This document shows, in pieces, positions 54,466-63,094 of a DNA stretch of 64,000 nt. The stretch's first letter is position 1. Each line of letters starts with the position of its first letter. Source of the stretch: Shewanella japonica (GTDB lineage: Bacteria; Pseudomonadota; Gammaproteobacteria; Enterobacterales; Shewanellaceae); assembly GCF_002075795.1 (NCBI RefSeq), contig NZ_CP020472.1, forward strand, positions 2,463,001 through 2,527,000. Direction: 5' to 3'. Both the position numbers and the translations under genes were made by a program. The notes under the pieces were generated by a model. The model was given only the letters and a program-made list of their open reading frames with translations, was not told where the DNA came from and searched no databases.

Positions 54466-54525
54466 CGCCTAATCGCCATTCAGCTTTAGGGTTACGTTAG
54501 CCAATAAATTCGATAGTGAGGCAAT

Positions 54526-57234
54526 ATGAGTCAACGAAGTATTCACACCTTGTTTAAGCCTAAATCAATCGCTGTCATAGGTGCCTCCAATACCGAAAAA
54601 CGTGCTGGTCGAGTATTAATGAAAAACTTACTCGGAAGCGGTTTTTCTGGGCCGATAATGCCTGTCACCCCAAAATATGACGCTGTTATGGGCGTTTTGG
54701 CTTACCCTAATATTGAATCCTTACCGATAAAACCTGATCTTGCCATTATCTGTACTAGGGCAAGCAGAGTACCCAATATCGTTGAAACCTTAGCCCAATT
54801 CGGCTGTAAAGTCGTCATCATCATGGCTTCTGGCATGGCTGATGAATATGATGAAAATGGCGAAAGTTTACTTTCAGTCACATTACAAAATGCGAAACGG
54901 TTTGGCATGCGCATATTAGGCTCCAATAGCCTAGGTATGATCATCCCTACAATAGGGTTAAATGCAAGTTTAGCTCACAGTGGTGCTAAAAAAGGTAAAA
55001 TAGCCTTTGTCTCTCAGTCCGCTGCAATATGTACCACTGTACTGGATTGGGCCAACAATAAAGATATTGGCTTTTCATCATTTATCTCCCTTGGTGATGC
55101 GACAGATATTGATTTTGACGAATTACTCGATTATCTAGGACGAGATAGCCGTACCAGTGCCATCATGCTCTATATCGACTCTATCAGTGAAAAAAGACAC
55201 TTTCTTTCCGCGGCGCGAGCCGCTGCACGTAATAAACCAATATTTGTGATTAAGTCAGGACGCAGCCAAGAAGGCATAAAAGCAGCCATGCTTCATACTG
55301 GAGGCATGGGAGGCAATGATGCTGTATATGAAGCTGCGTTTAGACGTGCGGGTATGTTAAGAGTAAATGACTTAATTGAATTATTTGCCGCAGTTGAAAG
55401 CTTGGCTCATTCAACCCCGCTTAAAGGTGAGCGTGTTGCGATCATCAGTAATGGCGGAGGACCTGCAGTCCTTGCTGCAGATGAGTTAATTATTAAAGGT
55501 GGCAAGCTTGCCAAGCTATCGCCTGAAACAGTCGATAAGCTGAACACATTATTACCCACAACATGGTCAGGCCAAAACCCCATAGATATTGTTGGCGATG
55601 CCAATAGCAAGCGGTACACTCAGGTGTTAGAAGTCTTGATGGATAGTCAAGAAATGGATGCTATTTTAGTACTACATTCGCCATCGGCATTAGAAGAAAG
55701 CGATGAAATAGCACAAAGTTTAGTAACAACAATCAGCAATCATACAAACCGCAATAAATTAAACATCTTAACTAACTGGAGTGGTGAAGACTCTGCCTAT
55801 GTGGCAAGAAAGATCTTTAATAAAGCGGGAATTCCAACTTATCGAACACCTGAAGGCGCAGTGAAAGCCTTTATGCATATGGTTGAGTATCGTCGTAACC
55901 AACGATTACTCCAAGAGGTACCTCAATCTATTCCTGATAATATTCCTGCAAATGTTAATGTGGCTCGTGGATTACTGCAAAAGGCGCAGCAAGAACAAAG
56001 ATTCATATTAGAAACCCATGAAACACGCGATATGTTAAAAGCATATGGACTTAACACCATTAAAACCTGTTTTGCTGACAATGCTGAATCAGCCGTCAAA
56101 TTAGCCAATGACGTGGGTTATCCAGTGGCATTGAAAGTACAATCACCGGATCTCATGTATAAGTCAGATGTTCATGGTGTCATGCTAAACCTAACTAATG
56201 ATGATGAGGTCCGTCAAGCAGCGCAGTCTATTGTTAGCCGTGTTAAAGAAATCAATCCTGATGCCAAAATTGATGGCATGATAGTGCAGAAAATGGCACT
56301 GACAGCAGGTGCACAAGAAGTCAGAGTGTCAGTGATTAATGACCCCGTTTTTGGCCCTGCTATTTGTTTAGGTGAAGGAGGCTCCGAGTGGGATCCCACC
56401 CGTGATGCCGCAGTTGCCCTACCACCTTTAAATATGACACTCGCTCGTTATATGGTTATTCAGGCGTTAAAAACCAATAAACTGCGCGATCGGCATCTTC
56501 CACTCGGTCTAGATATGCATGCACTATGTGTCATGCTTACGCAAATTTCACATTTAATCATTGATTGCCCAGAAATCGCTTCACTGGATTTGAACCCTGT
56601 ATTAGCGGCAGGTGAAACCATTACCTTACTTGATGTAAACATGAAGCTAAATAGTATGGATATTGATCCAAAAACACGTTTAGCCATCATGCCTTACCCT
56701 AAAGAGCTTGAACAAACCGCGATACTAAAAAATGGTCAAGAGGTCATGCTAAGACCAATATTACCAGAGGATGAACCAAAGCATTTAGCCTTTGATAACT
56801 CATTAAGTGACGAAGACCGCTATAAACGTTACTTTGGGGTGCGCTCACGTATGACCCATGAAGAAATGGCAGTGCTAACTCAAATCGATTACGCTCGAGA
56901 AATGGCCTTTATTGCAACCGCAATGGATGAAAATGGAGAATCAATAACCTTAGGGGCCGTTAGAGCATCAACAGACCCCGATAATACAGAAGCAGAGTTT
57001 GCTATGGCCGTCAGAGGCGACTATCAAGGTATTGGTCTTGGCAGATTGTTACTTGAAAAACTAGTGAATTATTACAAGGATTCAGATACCCCCGTCCTTG
57101 CTGGTTTTACAATGTTTGAAAATCGCAGTATGGCGAATTTAGCGAAAAACCTAGGCTTTACCGTGTCTTTTGATATGGAGGAGCATTTAATAAAAATGCA
57201 TATGGCACTTAAGCTTGAAAATGATAAAACATAG
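54526..57234 (+). CDS. Protein lysine acetyltransferase, Pat/PatZ type
   Basis: This 902-residue protein fuses an ADP-forming acyl-CoA synthetase-like region (CoA-binding VIGASNTEKRAGRVLMKNL at about 15, ligase, ATP-grasp about 500-720) to a C-terminal GNAT acetyltransferase (about 740-890, with GDYQGIGLGRLLLEKL as the acetyl-CoA loop). E. coli PatZ (YfiQ, 886 residues) has this layout and acetylates acetyl-CoA synthetase and other proteins. The synthetase part of PatZ is thought to be non-catalytic and to sense acetyl-CoA. It is monocistronic here. In E. coli patZ lies between tapT and pssA; homologues of both lie 5 to 7 kb downstream here. Confidence 0.9.
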   Translation: MSQRSIHTLFKPKSIAVIGASNTEKRAGRVLMKNLLGSGFSGPIMPVTPKYDAVMGVLAYPNIESLPIKPDLAIICTRASRVPNIVETLAQFGCKVVIIMASGMADEYDENGESLLSVTLQNAKRFGMRILGSNSLGMIIPTIGLNASLAHSGAKKGKIAFVSQSAAICTTVLDWANNKDIGFSSFISLGDATDIDFDELLDYLGRDSRTSAIMLYIDSISEKRHFLSAARAAARNKPIFVIKSGRSQEGIKAAMLHTGGMGGNDAVYEAAFRRAGMLRVNDLIELFAAVESLAHSTPLKGERVAIISNGGGPAVLAADELIIKGGKLAKLSPETVDKLNTLLPTTWSGQNPIDIVGDANSKRYTQVLEVLMDSQEMDAILVLHSPSALEESDEIAQSLVTTISNHTNRNKLNILTNWSGEDSAYVARKIFNKAGIPTYRTPEGAVKAFMHMVEYRRNQRLLQEVPQSIPDNIPANVNVARGLLQKAQQEQRFILETHETRDMLKAYGLNTIKTCFADNAESAVKLANDVGYPVALKVQSPDLMYKSDVHGVMLNLTNDDEVRQAAQSIVSRVKEINPDAKIDGMIVQKMALTAGAQEVRVSVINDPVFGPAICLGEGGSEWDPTRDAAVALPPLNMTLARYMVIQALKTNKLRDRHLPLGLDMHALCVMLTQISHLIIDCPEIASLDLNPVLAAGETITLLDVNMKLNSMDIDPKTRLAIMPYPKELEQTAILKNGQEVMLRPILPEDEPKHLAFDNSLSDEDRYKRYFGVRSRMTHEEMAVLTQIDYAREMAFIATAMDENGESITLGAVRASTDPDNTEAEFAMAVRGDYQGIGLGRLLLEKLVNYYKDSDTPVLAGFTMFENRSMANLAKNLGFTVSFDMEEHLIKMHMALKLENDKT

Positions 57235-57380
57235 AAGACAATAAAAACTGGGCAATAAACCAGTTAACGCTTTGCTCTTGTCTGTTTATCACCAATTAAA
57301 GGCCGGCTACCACTAGTTGATCGCAATAGATCGCAAGTGATAGTAAAAATAATCGCTTAAAAACTGCCGAAAGCTTGCTA

Positions 57381-57407
57381 AAAAAATGCAGGCTTAAACG
57401 CCTGCAT
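57381..57407 (-). terminator. Terminator of diguanylate cyclase gene
   Basis: ATGCAGGC (57386-57393), 6-base loop, GCCTGCAT (57400-57407); the minus strand continues TTTTTTAGC. It lies 5 bases after the cyclase stop. Confidence 0.85.
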
Positions 57408-57411
57408 ACAG

Positions 57412-58425
57412 TTAACCTTTTACGCAATTCCTTCCTGATGACTTAGCTTGATAAAGCATGTCATCTGCACGTTTTAATAACGTTTCTGAATCATCACCAG
57501 GTTGAATATTAGCAAGACCAATAGACACAGTAATATGGCCTAACTGCTGTTTGTTTTCTTTTCCTATGGTGAGCTGCCTCATAGCAATACGTTCACGGAT
57601 ACTCTCTGCTACTGTCATCGCATCTTTAAATTCAGTATTAGGAAGCATAACCACAAACTCTTCCCCGCCGTAACGCGCAACAAAATCATTTCCTTTAACG
57701 GATTGCTTTAAAGCAAAGCCAACAAAAGCCAATACCTTGTCACCAACTAAGTGTCCGTGCGTATCATTAAAAGACTTAAAGTGGTCAATATCCACCATTA
57801 ACAAACAACATGGAATTTGGCTTTGAGTAAATAAGCTCACTTGCTCAGTTGAAAATATTTCATAAGCTCGGCGGTTATTTAATGAGGTTAACTCATCTGT
57901 CATCGCTACCTTGCTTAAATTATCCATGTCCATTTTTAATTGAGTTAATTCATCACCTAAGGTTGCTAAGTCTGCTTTCATTGAATGATTTAAGCTAACG
58001 ACCTTTTCGACTTCAGCACTGATGTTATTCACTAATGTATTGAGTAATTGTGGCGTAGGTTCAGACTGTAATTCATGACTGAATTCAGATAAGTGAGCAG
58101 AAAAGTCATCTGTGCCTGTTGAGATTTGGCCCATTTTATTCAGCAAGCTGTTAATTAAGATTTGAGTTTCTATCTGAACATTCTCAATCACCTCTGGAGA
58201 TTGCTCTTGAATAAAATTATTGTAAAGACCTTGATTCACTGACGCAGTAAACTCAACTTCGTTAGCCAATAAACCGTCAATAGCGCGTTTTAAACTGAGG
58301 TTGGTTTCAGCATAATATTGATACCAAATAGCATAGTTTTCAGGCGTAACAGGAATATTTAGCGCTGACATTTGTGGAACAGCCATGCGTAAAATTTGCG
58401 CTGAGTTTTCAAGGTTAGTATTCAA
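57412..58425 (-). CDS. Diguanylate cyclase (GGDEF domain)
   Basis: This 337-residue protein has an N-terminal helical sensor/dimerisation region (1-170, coiled coil near 130-165) and a GGDEF domain (about 175-335). The active-site loop is GGEEF in ARYGGEEFVVML, an active variant, preceded by DIDHFKSFNDTHGH and DELTSLNNRR. It should synthesise cyclic di-GMP from two GTP. No membrane helix or signal peptide is visible, so it is cytoplasmic. It is monocistronic. The inhibitory RxxD site is not clearly present. Confidence 0.92.
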   Translation of the reverse strand: MNTNLENSAQILRMAVPQMSALNIPVTPENYAIWYQYYAETNLSLKRAIDGLLANEVEFTASVNQGLYNNFIQEQSPEVIENVQIETQILINSLLNKMGQISTGTDDFSAHLSEFSHELQSEPTPQLLNTLVNNISAEVEKVVSLNHSMKADLATLGDELTQLKMDMDNLSKVAMTDELTSLNNRRAYEIFSTEQVSLFTQSQIPCCLLMVDIDHFKSFNDTHGHLVGDKVLAFVGFALKQSVKGNDFVARYGGEEFVVMLPNTEFKDAMTVAESIRERIAMRQLTIGKENKQQLGHITVSIGLANIQPGDDSETLLKRADDMLYQAKSSGRNCVKG

Positions 58426-58736
58426 TTTAACATCCTATGTCATTAGTGTCTTACATACTTAAATGTGAACCGACATCCTAGCAAGTGCGCTTTATTTTGA
58501 CGCTATATGCTGCATATTAATAAAATTAATATCATACTTAACAGCCTAATCCAACATAAAAGATATTGAAAATTAAGACTATTTATTCAACCATAACATT
58601 ATAAAAAGCAGAGAGTGAAACGTTATTGAAAAAAAATTGAAAAAATAAAACCCTTTTTCAAAAAGCATCCGTTTATATCAATAACAGTCGAATCAATCTA
58701 TCGTATTACATTAGCATTTTAGAGGTGAGAATCCAT
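58426..58736. other. Intergenic, cyclase / ecotin
   Basis: 311 bases, very A-rich (A tracts at 58615-58660). It holds the divergent promoters, and AGAGGTGAG just before the ecotin start. No gene or RNA seen. Confidence 0.5.
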
Positions 58737-59303
58737 ATGAAAAATATTCTGAATACTAAATTAAAAAGTCTAACTAAACTTTCTGCACTCAGTTTATTAA
58801 CAGCCCTGACTTTCTCGGCAGCTGCAACAAGTCCAGTACCAAATCAATTTGAGAAACCACAAATGATAACCACCTATAAATATAGTCAGGACAATTACCA
58901 AGTGGTTGACGCCGCAAAAATGTTTCCTAAACCTTCAGCTAATCAAGTACAACACATACTGTCTTTGGGCACGCTGGAGAATGAAGCAGACTATAAAATT
59001 GAAATACAAATCGGCCAAAATAAGCTGGTGGATTGTAATCGCCATCATTTATCAGGCAAATTAGACAAAATTAGCTTACAAGGTTGGGGTTATCAATATT
59101 ATAGCGTTGAGCAACTCACGGACGGTCCAACGACTATGATGATGTGCCCAGATCCTAAAACCATGAAATTCGTCACTATGGGCAAAAGTTTGATGATTGA
59201 TTATGACAGCAGACTGCCAAAGGTATTCTATTTACCTGAAGGTGCTGAACTGCGTTATCGAGTTTGGCAAGTTAAAGACACTTATCAATTTTCAGGGCAG
59301 TAA
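58737..59303 (+). CDS. eco: Ecotin, periplasmic serine-protease inhibitor
   Basis: This 188-residue precursor has a signal peptide (about 1-35, ending SAAAT). The mature protein matches E. coli ecotin closely: IQIGQNKLVDCNRHHLSGKL, LQGWGYQYY, then TTMMMCPD, and SRLPKVFYLP plus YRVWQVKD at the end. The reactive P1 Met is residue 134 and the two cysteines of the family disulphide are present (VDC, MMMC). Ecotin blocks a broad range of trypsin-like and other serine proteases in the periplasm. ATG 58737 follows AGAGGTGAG. The loop has three Met rather than MMA, a small variation. Confidence 0.94.
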   Translation: MKNILNTKLKSLTKLSALSLLTALTFSAAATSPVPNQFEKPQMITTYKYSQDNYQVVDAAKMFPKPSANQVQHILSLGTLENEADYKIEIQIGQNKLVDCNRHHLSGKLDKISLQGWGYQYYSVEQLTDGPTTMMMCPDPKTMKFVTMGKSLMIDYDSRLPKVFYLPEGAELRYRVWQVKDTYQFSGQ

Positions 59304-59395
59304 TCGACCCTGTGATGGTAACTTTAATTTATATAAGCTTAGCGTTATATATGTTTTAAGTCAGGAGCTGTATAACAGGCTACGATGCTATGTTG

Positions 59396-59674
59396 TTAAA
59401 ATCGTTTGACACGAACAACTTGCATCACTTCAATCGAAAAGCCTGCAAGCATCTTTTCTTCTTTATAATACGTTAAACTAACGAATTGATCTTTTAGCGA
59501 CTTATATTTTTTAGGTCGCTTAAAAGTGAAAGCCACATCATAACCGTCAATCATTAAAGTATGTAACACCCATTCGTCTTTATCGCGTTGGGTGTGCGAA
59601 ACAACTTTTACCCCCTCTAGGTGGTTTAATTGTTCGTGTTTTTTGAGTAAACCATCAACGACTTTGTTTTTCAT
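59396..59674 (-). CDS. Small conserved-looking cytoplasmic protein
   Basis: Not recognised. A 92-residue basic protein with alternating strands (VKVVSHTQRDKDEWVLHTLM, GYDVAFTFKRPKKY, FVSLTYYKEE) and no signal peptide or membrane helix. It follows recQ by 17 bases on the same strand and is probably cotranscribed, so it may assist DNA repair; that is only inference from position. Confidence 0.65.
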   Translation of the reverse strand: MKNKVVDGLLKKHEQLNHLEGVKVVSHTQRDKDEWVLHTLMIDGYDVAFTFKRPKKYKSLKDQFVSLTYYKEEKMLAGFSIEVMQVVRVKRF

Positions 59675-59691
59675 ATTGGCTTCTTTTAAGG

Positions 59692-61671
59692 TTAACGACG
59701 CTCTTCAATAAGTTGAATGATTTCTTGATAACGATACTCGCCACAATAGCCAAATCCTGGTAATTGTTTCACTCGTATACGAGCGAATATTGGCAATGTC
59801 ATACCAGCAAGAAATTTAGCTTTTACAGCAGTAGAGATACTTGAGTGCCCTTTTGCGCTCATATGGGACACAAATTCTGATAGATACTGCTCAACGTTGG
59901 CTAACTGATTTAACGCTATATGACTTTTTTGCGGCAGAATCGCGACTTCACCACGACAAACGCTACAATGTCCACACTGCTGCGGCGCTCTATTATCATC
60001 AAAATAATGGTTCAAACGAGCTGTGATACACGTCTTTGATTCGAAAAAATCTAACAACTGATTAAGACGTGAGATTTCTTTTACTTCATTGCTTTGAAAA
60101 TATTGAGAGAGTTGAGCAACAAGATCTGCTTGAACTAGCCTACTGCTGTTAACTTCAAAAACTTGGGTAATTTTTTTAGTTTCAAGAAGAATCATCTGCT
60201 TGTCAGCCAAATAATCTAATGCTGCAACAACTCGTTGTCTTTCAGCACCAAACTCTTGATAAAGTGAGTCAAAATTTAACTGGCCCCATATTTTTTTAAA
60301 GTGAGTATGGGCAAAGATTTGAGTTAAAAATGCTTGTCTTGATTCATCAAACTGCGCTAAGACAGCCGCTTTATCTTGAACAAATTGATATTTAAATTCG
60401 GCAAAGTAAGCAAAGCTAGGTTTTAACACATTCGCCAACTCAAGTTGTACAAGCAAAGTCTTTAACGGTAAAAGTTTTATATTGGTACTGGTTGAAATAG
60501 CAGACTCTTGCATTTCCCACTGACCATTATCAGTTTCTTGACTAATATGTTGGATAAGCTTTTGTATTGCACTAGCTTCAGGCGTGTCGCCATAAACAAA
60601 ATTCTCTATGGTATTTAAACCATCTTTGTTAGCTAAAGTGACACAATGAGACAGCTGGCCATCTCGCCCTGCTCGTCCAATCTCTTGGCTGTAATTTTCA
60701 ATAGACTTTGGCAAATCGTAGTGAATGACAAATCGAATATCGCTTTTGTCTATTCCCATACCAAATGCAATTGTCGCAACAATAATCGGGATTTGACCTG
60801 TCATAAATTGCTGTTGGATCCGATGGCGGGTTTCAGCATCTAACCCTGCATGGTATGCAGTACAATTAACTCCCTGTGAGCGTAGATACTGCGCCACATC
60901 TTCTGCCGTTTTTTGCAACGTCACATAAATAATCCCAGCACCTTGATGATGGTGAATGGCATTCAATAATTCGATGTTTTTATCTTGTTCTAATGTTGCC
61001 TTAACACTGATATCAAGATTGGGTCGATAAAACCCCGTCTGTACAATTTGCTCCGCTGAAATAGCAAAGTGTTGAGCAATATCCTGTTTGACTTTAGCCG
61101 TTGCCGTAGCGGTAAGTAACAATACCTGAGGGATAGCAAAGGATTGACAGTAAACCGGTATTTTTAAGTAGTCAGGTCGAAAATTATGACCCCACTCAGA
61201 AATACAGTGCGCCTCATCGACCACTAATAAAGAAATCTGAATAGAAGCGAGAAATTGTCTGAAACGTTCATTTTTAAATCGTTCAACTGATACCATTAAA
61301 ATTTTAGTGTGGCCACTTCGAACGTCTCGCATCACTTGTTGACTTTGATCGTAACTCTGACTCGAATCAATACTAGCGGCATTGATCCCTTTATCCTTGA
61401 GGAAAGCAATTTGATCTTTCATTAATGCTAATAAAGGTGAGATAACCAAAGTAACGTTAGCTAGCTGTAAGGCACTAAATTGATAACACAAAGATTTACC
61501 AGAGCCAGTAGGGAAAATAGCTAGAGAGGAACGTCCTAAAAGGATATGTTCAATAACAGCTTGTTGTCCTTCACGAAATTCATCAAACCCAAATTGTTGT
61601 TTAAGTTGCTGATGTAGAAATTCACTATCAGCGGCTTGTAAAACTTGAGTTGAGTCATGCATAGGATTCAT
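59692..61671 (-). CDS. recQ: RecQ-family ATP-dependent DNA helicase
   Basis: This 659-residue superfamily 2 helicase unwinds branched DNA 3' to 5'. Motif 0/I: FGFDEFREGQQ and TGSGKSLC; motif II VDEAHCISEWGH; motif III LTATAT; motif V/VI GMGIDKSDIRFVIH and QEIGRAGRDG. A four-cysteine zinc region (CITARLNHYF, CGHCSVC) follows at about 545-580. I do not see a typical HRDC domain; the last 80 residues are instead a winged or RQC-like segment ending in a basic tail. It is longer than E. coli RecQ (609) and may be a second RecQ paralogue. Two ATG codons lie at the start. Confidence 0.88.
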   Translation of the reverse strand: MNPMHDSTQVLQAADSEFLHQQLKQQFGFDEFREGQQAVIEHILLGRSSLAIFPTGSGKSLCYQFSALQLANVTLVISPLLALMKDQIAFLKDKGINAASIDSSQSYDQSQQVMRDVRSGHTKILMVSVERFKNERFRQFLASIQISLLVVDEAHCISEWGHNFRPDYLKIPVYCQSFAIPQVLLLTATATAKVKQDIAQHFAISAEQIVQTGFYRPNLDISVKATLEQDKNIELLNAIHHHQGAGIIYVTLQKTAEDVAQYLRSQGVNCTAYHAGLDAETRHRIQQQFMTGQIPIIVATIAFGMGIDKSDIRFVIHYDLPKSIENYSQEIGRAGRDGQLSHCVTLANKDGLNTIENFVYGDTPEASAIQKLIQHISQETDNGQWEMQESAISTSTNIKLLPLKTLLVQLELANVLKPSFAYFAEFKYQFVQDKAAVLAQFDESRQAFLTQIFAHTHFKKIWGQLNFDSLYQEFGAERQRVVAALDYLADKQMILLETKKITQVFEVNSSRLVQADLVAQLSQYFQSNEVKEISRLNQLLDFFESKTCITARLNHYFDDNRAPQQCGHCSVCRGEVAILPQKSHIALNQLANVEQYLSEFVSHMSAKGHSSISTAVKAKFLAGMTLPIFARIRVKQLPGFGYCGEYRYQEIIQLIEERR

Positions 61672-61708
61672 TTGAATACCTTATGGAAAAAGAAGAACAG
61701 TCAAACTG

Positions 61709-62032
61709 TTATGATTTTCGAGCAATATACTGGTTGATTAATAATGTTAATTTATCTTCAAACGTTTCCTGTACAAGCTCTAAATCTTGTCCGAAACGAT
61801 GAAGATACTTTGCGGCTTGTGCACGAGTTAACATCTTATTGGCTAAACAATAAGCCATTTCATCGCGCTTTTTATCAAATCGCGGTTCAAGAAACCATTG
61901 GCATGTTTCTGTATCTAAATTCGCTAATGTTTGTTGTGCTAGTTGGCAGAACGTGTCGATGTGCTCTATTCCATCTGGCCCTAAGCATCCTGGCTCAAGG
62001 CGATACAGCACGATTAATTTATTATCAAACAT
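61709..62032 (-). CDS. Small protein of unknown function
   Basis: Not recognised. The 107-residue protein is cytoplasmic by sequence, mostly helical, with an early VLYRLEPGCLGPDG and a helical rest. It precedes recQ by 37 bases on the same strand, so it probably heads the recQ transcript. It is not a shadow of another gene. Confidence 0.65.
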   Translation of the reverse strand: MFDNKLIVLYRLEPGCLGPDGIEHIDTFCQLAQQTLANLDTETCQWFLEPRFDKKRDEMAYCLANKMLTRAQAAKYLHRFGQDLELVQETFEDKLTLLINQYIARKS

Positions 62033-62100
62033 GTTGAGCGTCGCATCCTATGCGTAAACAAGAATTCTTATAACATTTATGAAAAATAACAATCATAAAT

Positions 62101-62922
62101 TTATAGCTGATTGGCGTTAATCATAGCCTGTTTAAAGTTATCAATATAGTGCTGAATTGGAACGATATCTTCTTTAAGTCGGCGATTACGCCCAAGCAAT
62201 GATGATTCAACAAATAAATCAAACCATGCTGATAATGCCAAGCCTTGTAATGGTTCATCAATTGCGTGAAATGCTAATGCAGCAACTTCTGCAGTAGATA
62301 ATTGAAAATCATGGCTGCCTTTTCTTAACTCATAAGTGGCTAACGTTTCCGGTGTGAAAGATAACAATGGCAGTTTATGAAGGTAAGGGCTTTTTTTGAA
62401 CATTTTAATTGCTTGGCGCCAGCTACCATCCAATAAAATCAATAAAGGTATCTTTGGAGCAGATGAACCATGTTTAGCCTGCGGGATAATATGGGGATTG
62501 TCATTCTCTGTCGAGCAGTTCAGTTGATTAATATGTTCAATCACTGGCTGACCCTCTTGGGCATACTGTTCTGGAAATATCAACATAGGTTGATATTTAG
62601 GATCATTTATCATATCGACCATCTGCTTACTCGGCTCAGTACGAGACCACAGAAAAGCACTGGTATTAGGGACAAGATCAGCTATTAGTCTGCCACTATT
62701 GGTAGGTTTTAGTACTTCATCATCGTACATTATCAACATGAAGTTAGCAGACGTTTTAAGATACTCTCTATGCAAGCAAGTGCAAAAAAGTTCGCCTAAT
62801 AAACACCATGGGCAACGGACTAACTTTTTGCCTCTTGCTGCAAAAGGTTTAGTTGAAATGGATTTACGATATTGATAAAGACGATGAACAGCATGTTGCT
62901 GCTCTTTAGGTAACGCCAACAT
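62101..62922 (-). CDS. DTW-domain protein, tRNA aminocarboxypropyltransferase (TapT-like)
   Basis: This 273-residue protein has N-terminal zinc-type cysteines (RCPWCLLGELFCTCLH, about 40-55), PTNSGRLIADL and the DTW-type motif in LLDGSWRQA (about 168), then ELRKGSHDFQLSTAE. The family transfers the 3-amino-3-carboxypropyl group of S-adenosylmethionine to uridine in tRNA, making acp3U47 in E. coli TapT (YfiP). The motif is DGSW rather than DTW, a variation seen in the family. It is on the same strand as pssA, its E. coli neighbour. Confidence 0.85.
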   Translation of the reverse strand: MLALPKEQQHAVHRLYQYRKSISTKPFAARGKKLVRCPWCLLGELFCTCLHREYLKTSANFMLIMYDDEVLKPTNSGRLIADLVPNTSAFLWSRTEPSKQMVDMINDPKYQPMLIFPEQYAQEGQPVIEHINQLNCSTENDNPHIIPQAKHGSSAPKIPLLILLDGSWRQAIKMFKKSPYLHKLPLLSFTPETLATYELRKGSHDFQLSTAEVAALAFHAIDEPLQGLALSAWFDLFVESSLLGRNRRLKEDIVPIQHYIDNFKQAMINANQL

Positions 62923-63059
62923 GCAAGACTCTCTTTGAAAATGACTATAGCATCATGATGATGTCAGCTAGTATTTGGAATATGGTTAACGAACAGCAAT
63001 CACATAGCCATTATGGCTTAATTCAGATTATAACACGCGATTAATGCTGTTAAAATAAC

Positions 63060-63079
63060 TCATCACCCGAAGGTGATGA
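63060..63079 (-). terminator. Probable pssA terminator
   Basis: TCATCACC (63060-63067), loop CGAA, GGTGATGA (63072-63079). On the minus strand GAGTTATTTTAAC follows. It is 15 bases after the pssA stop; the T-tract is weak. Confidence 0.65.
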
Positions 63080-63094
63080 ATTATAAACTTAGAA

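Noticed and set aside
57247..57285. AACTGG...CCAGTT as a terminator after the Pat gene
   Set aside because: Six-base stem without a T-run; too weak to call.
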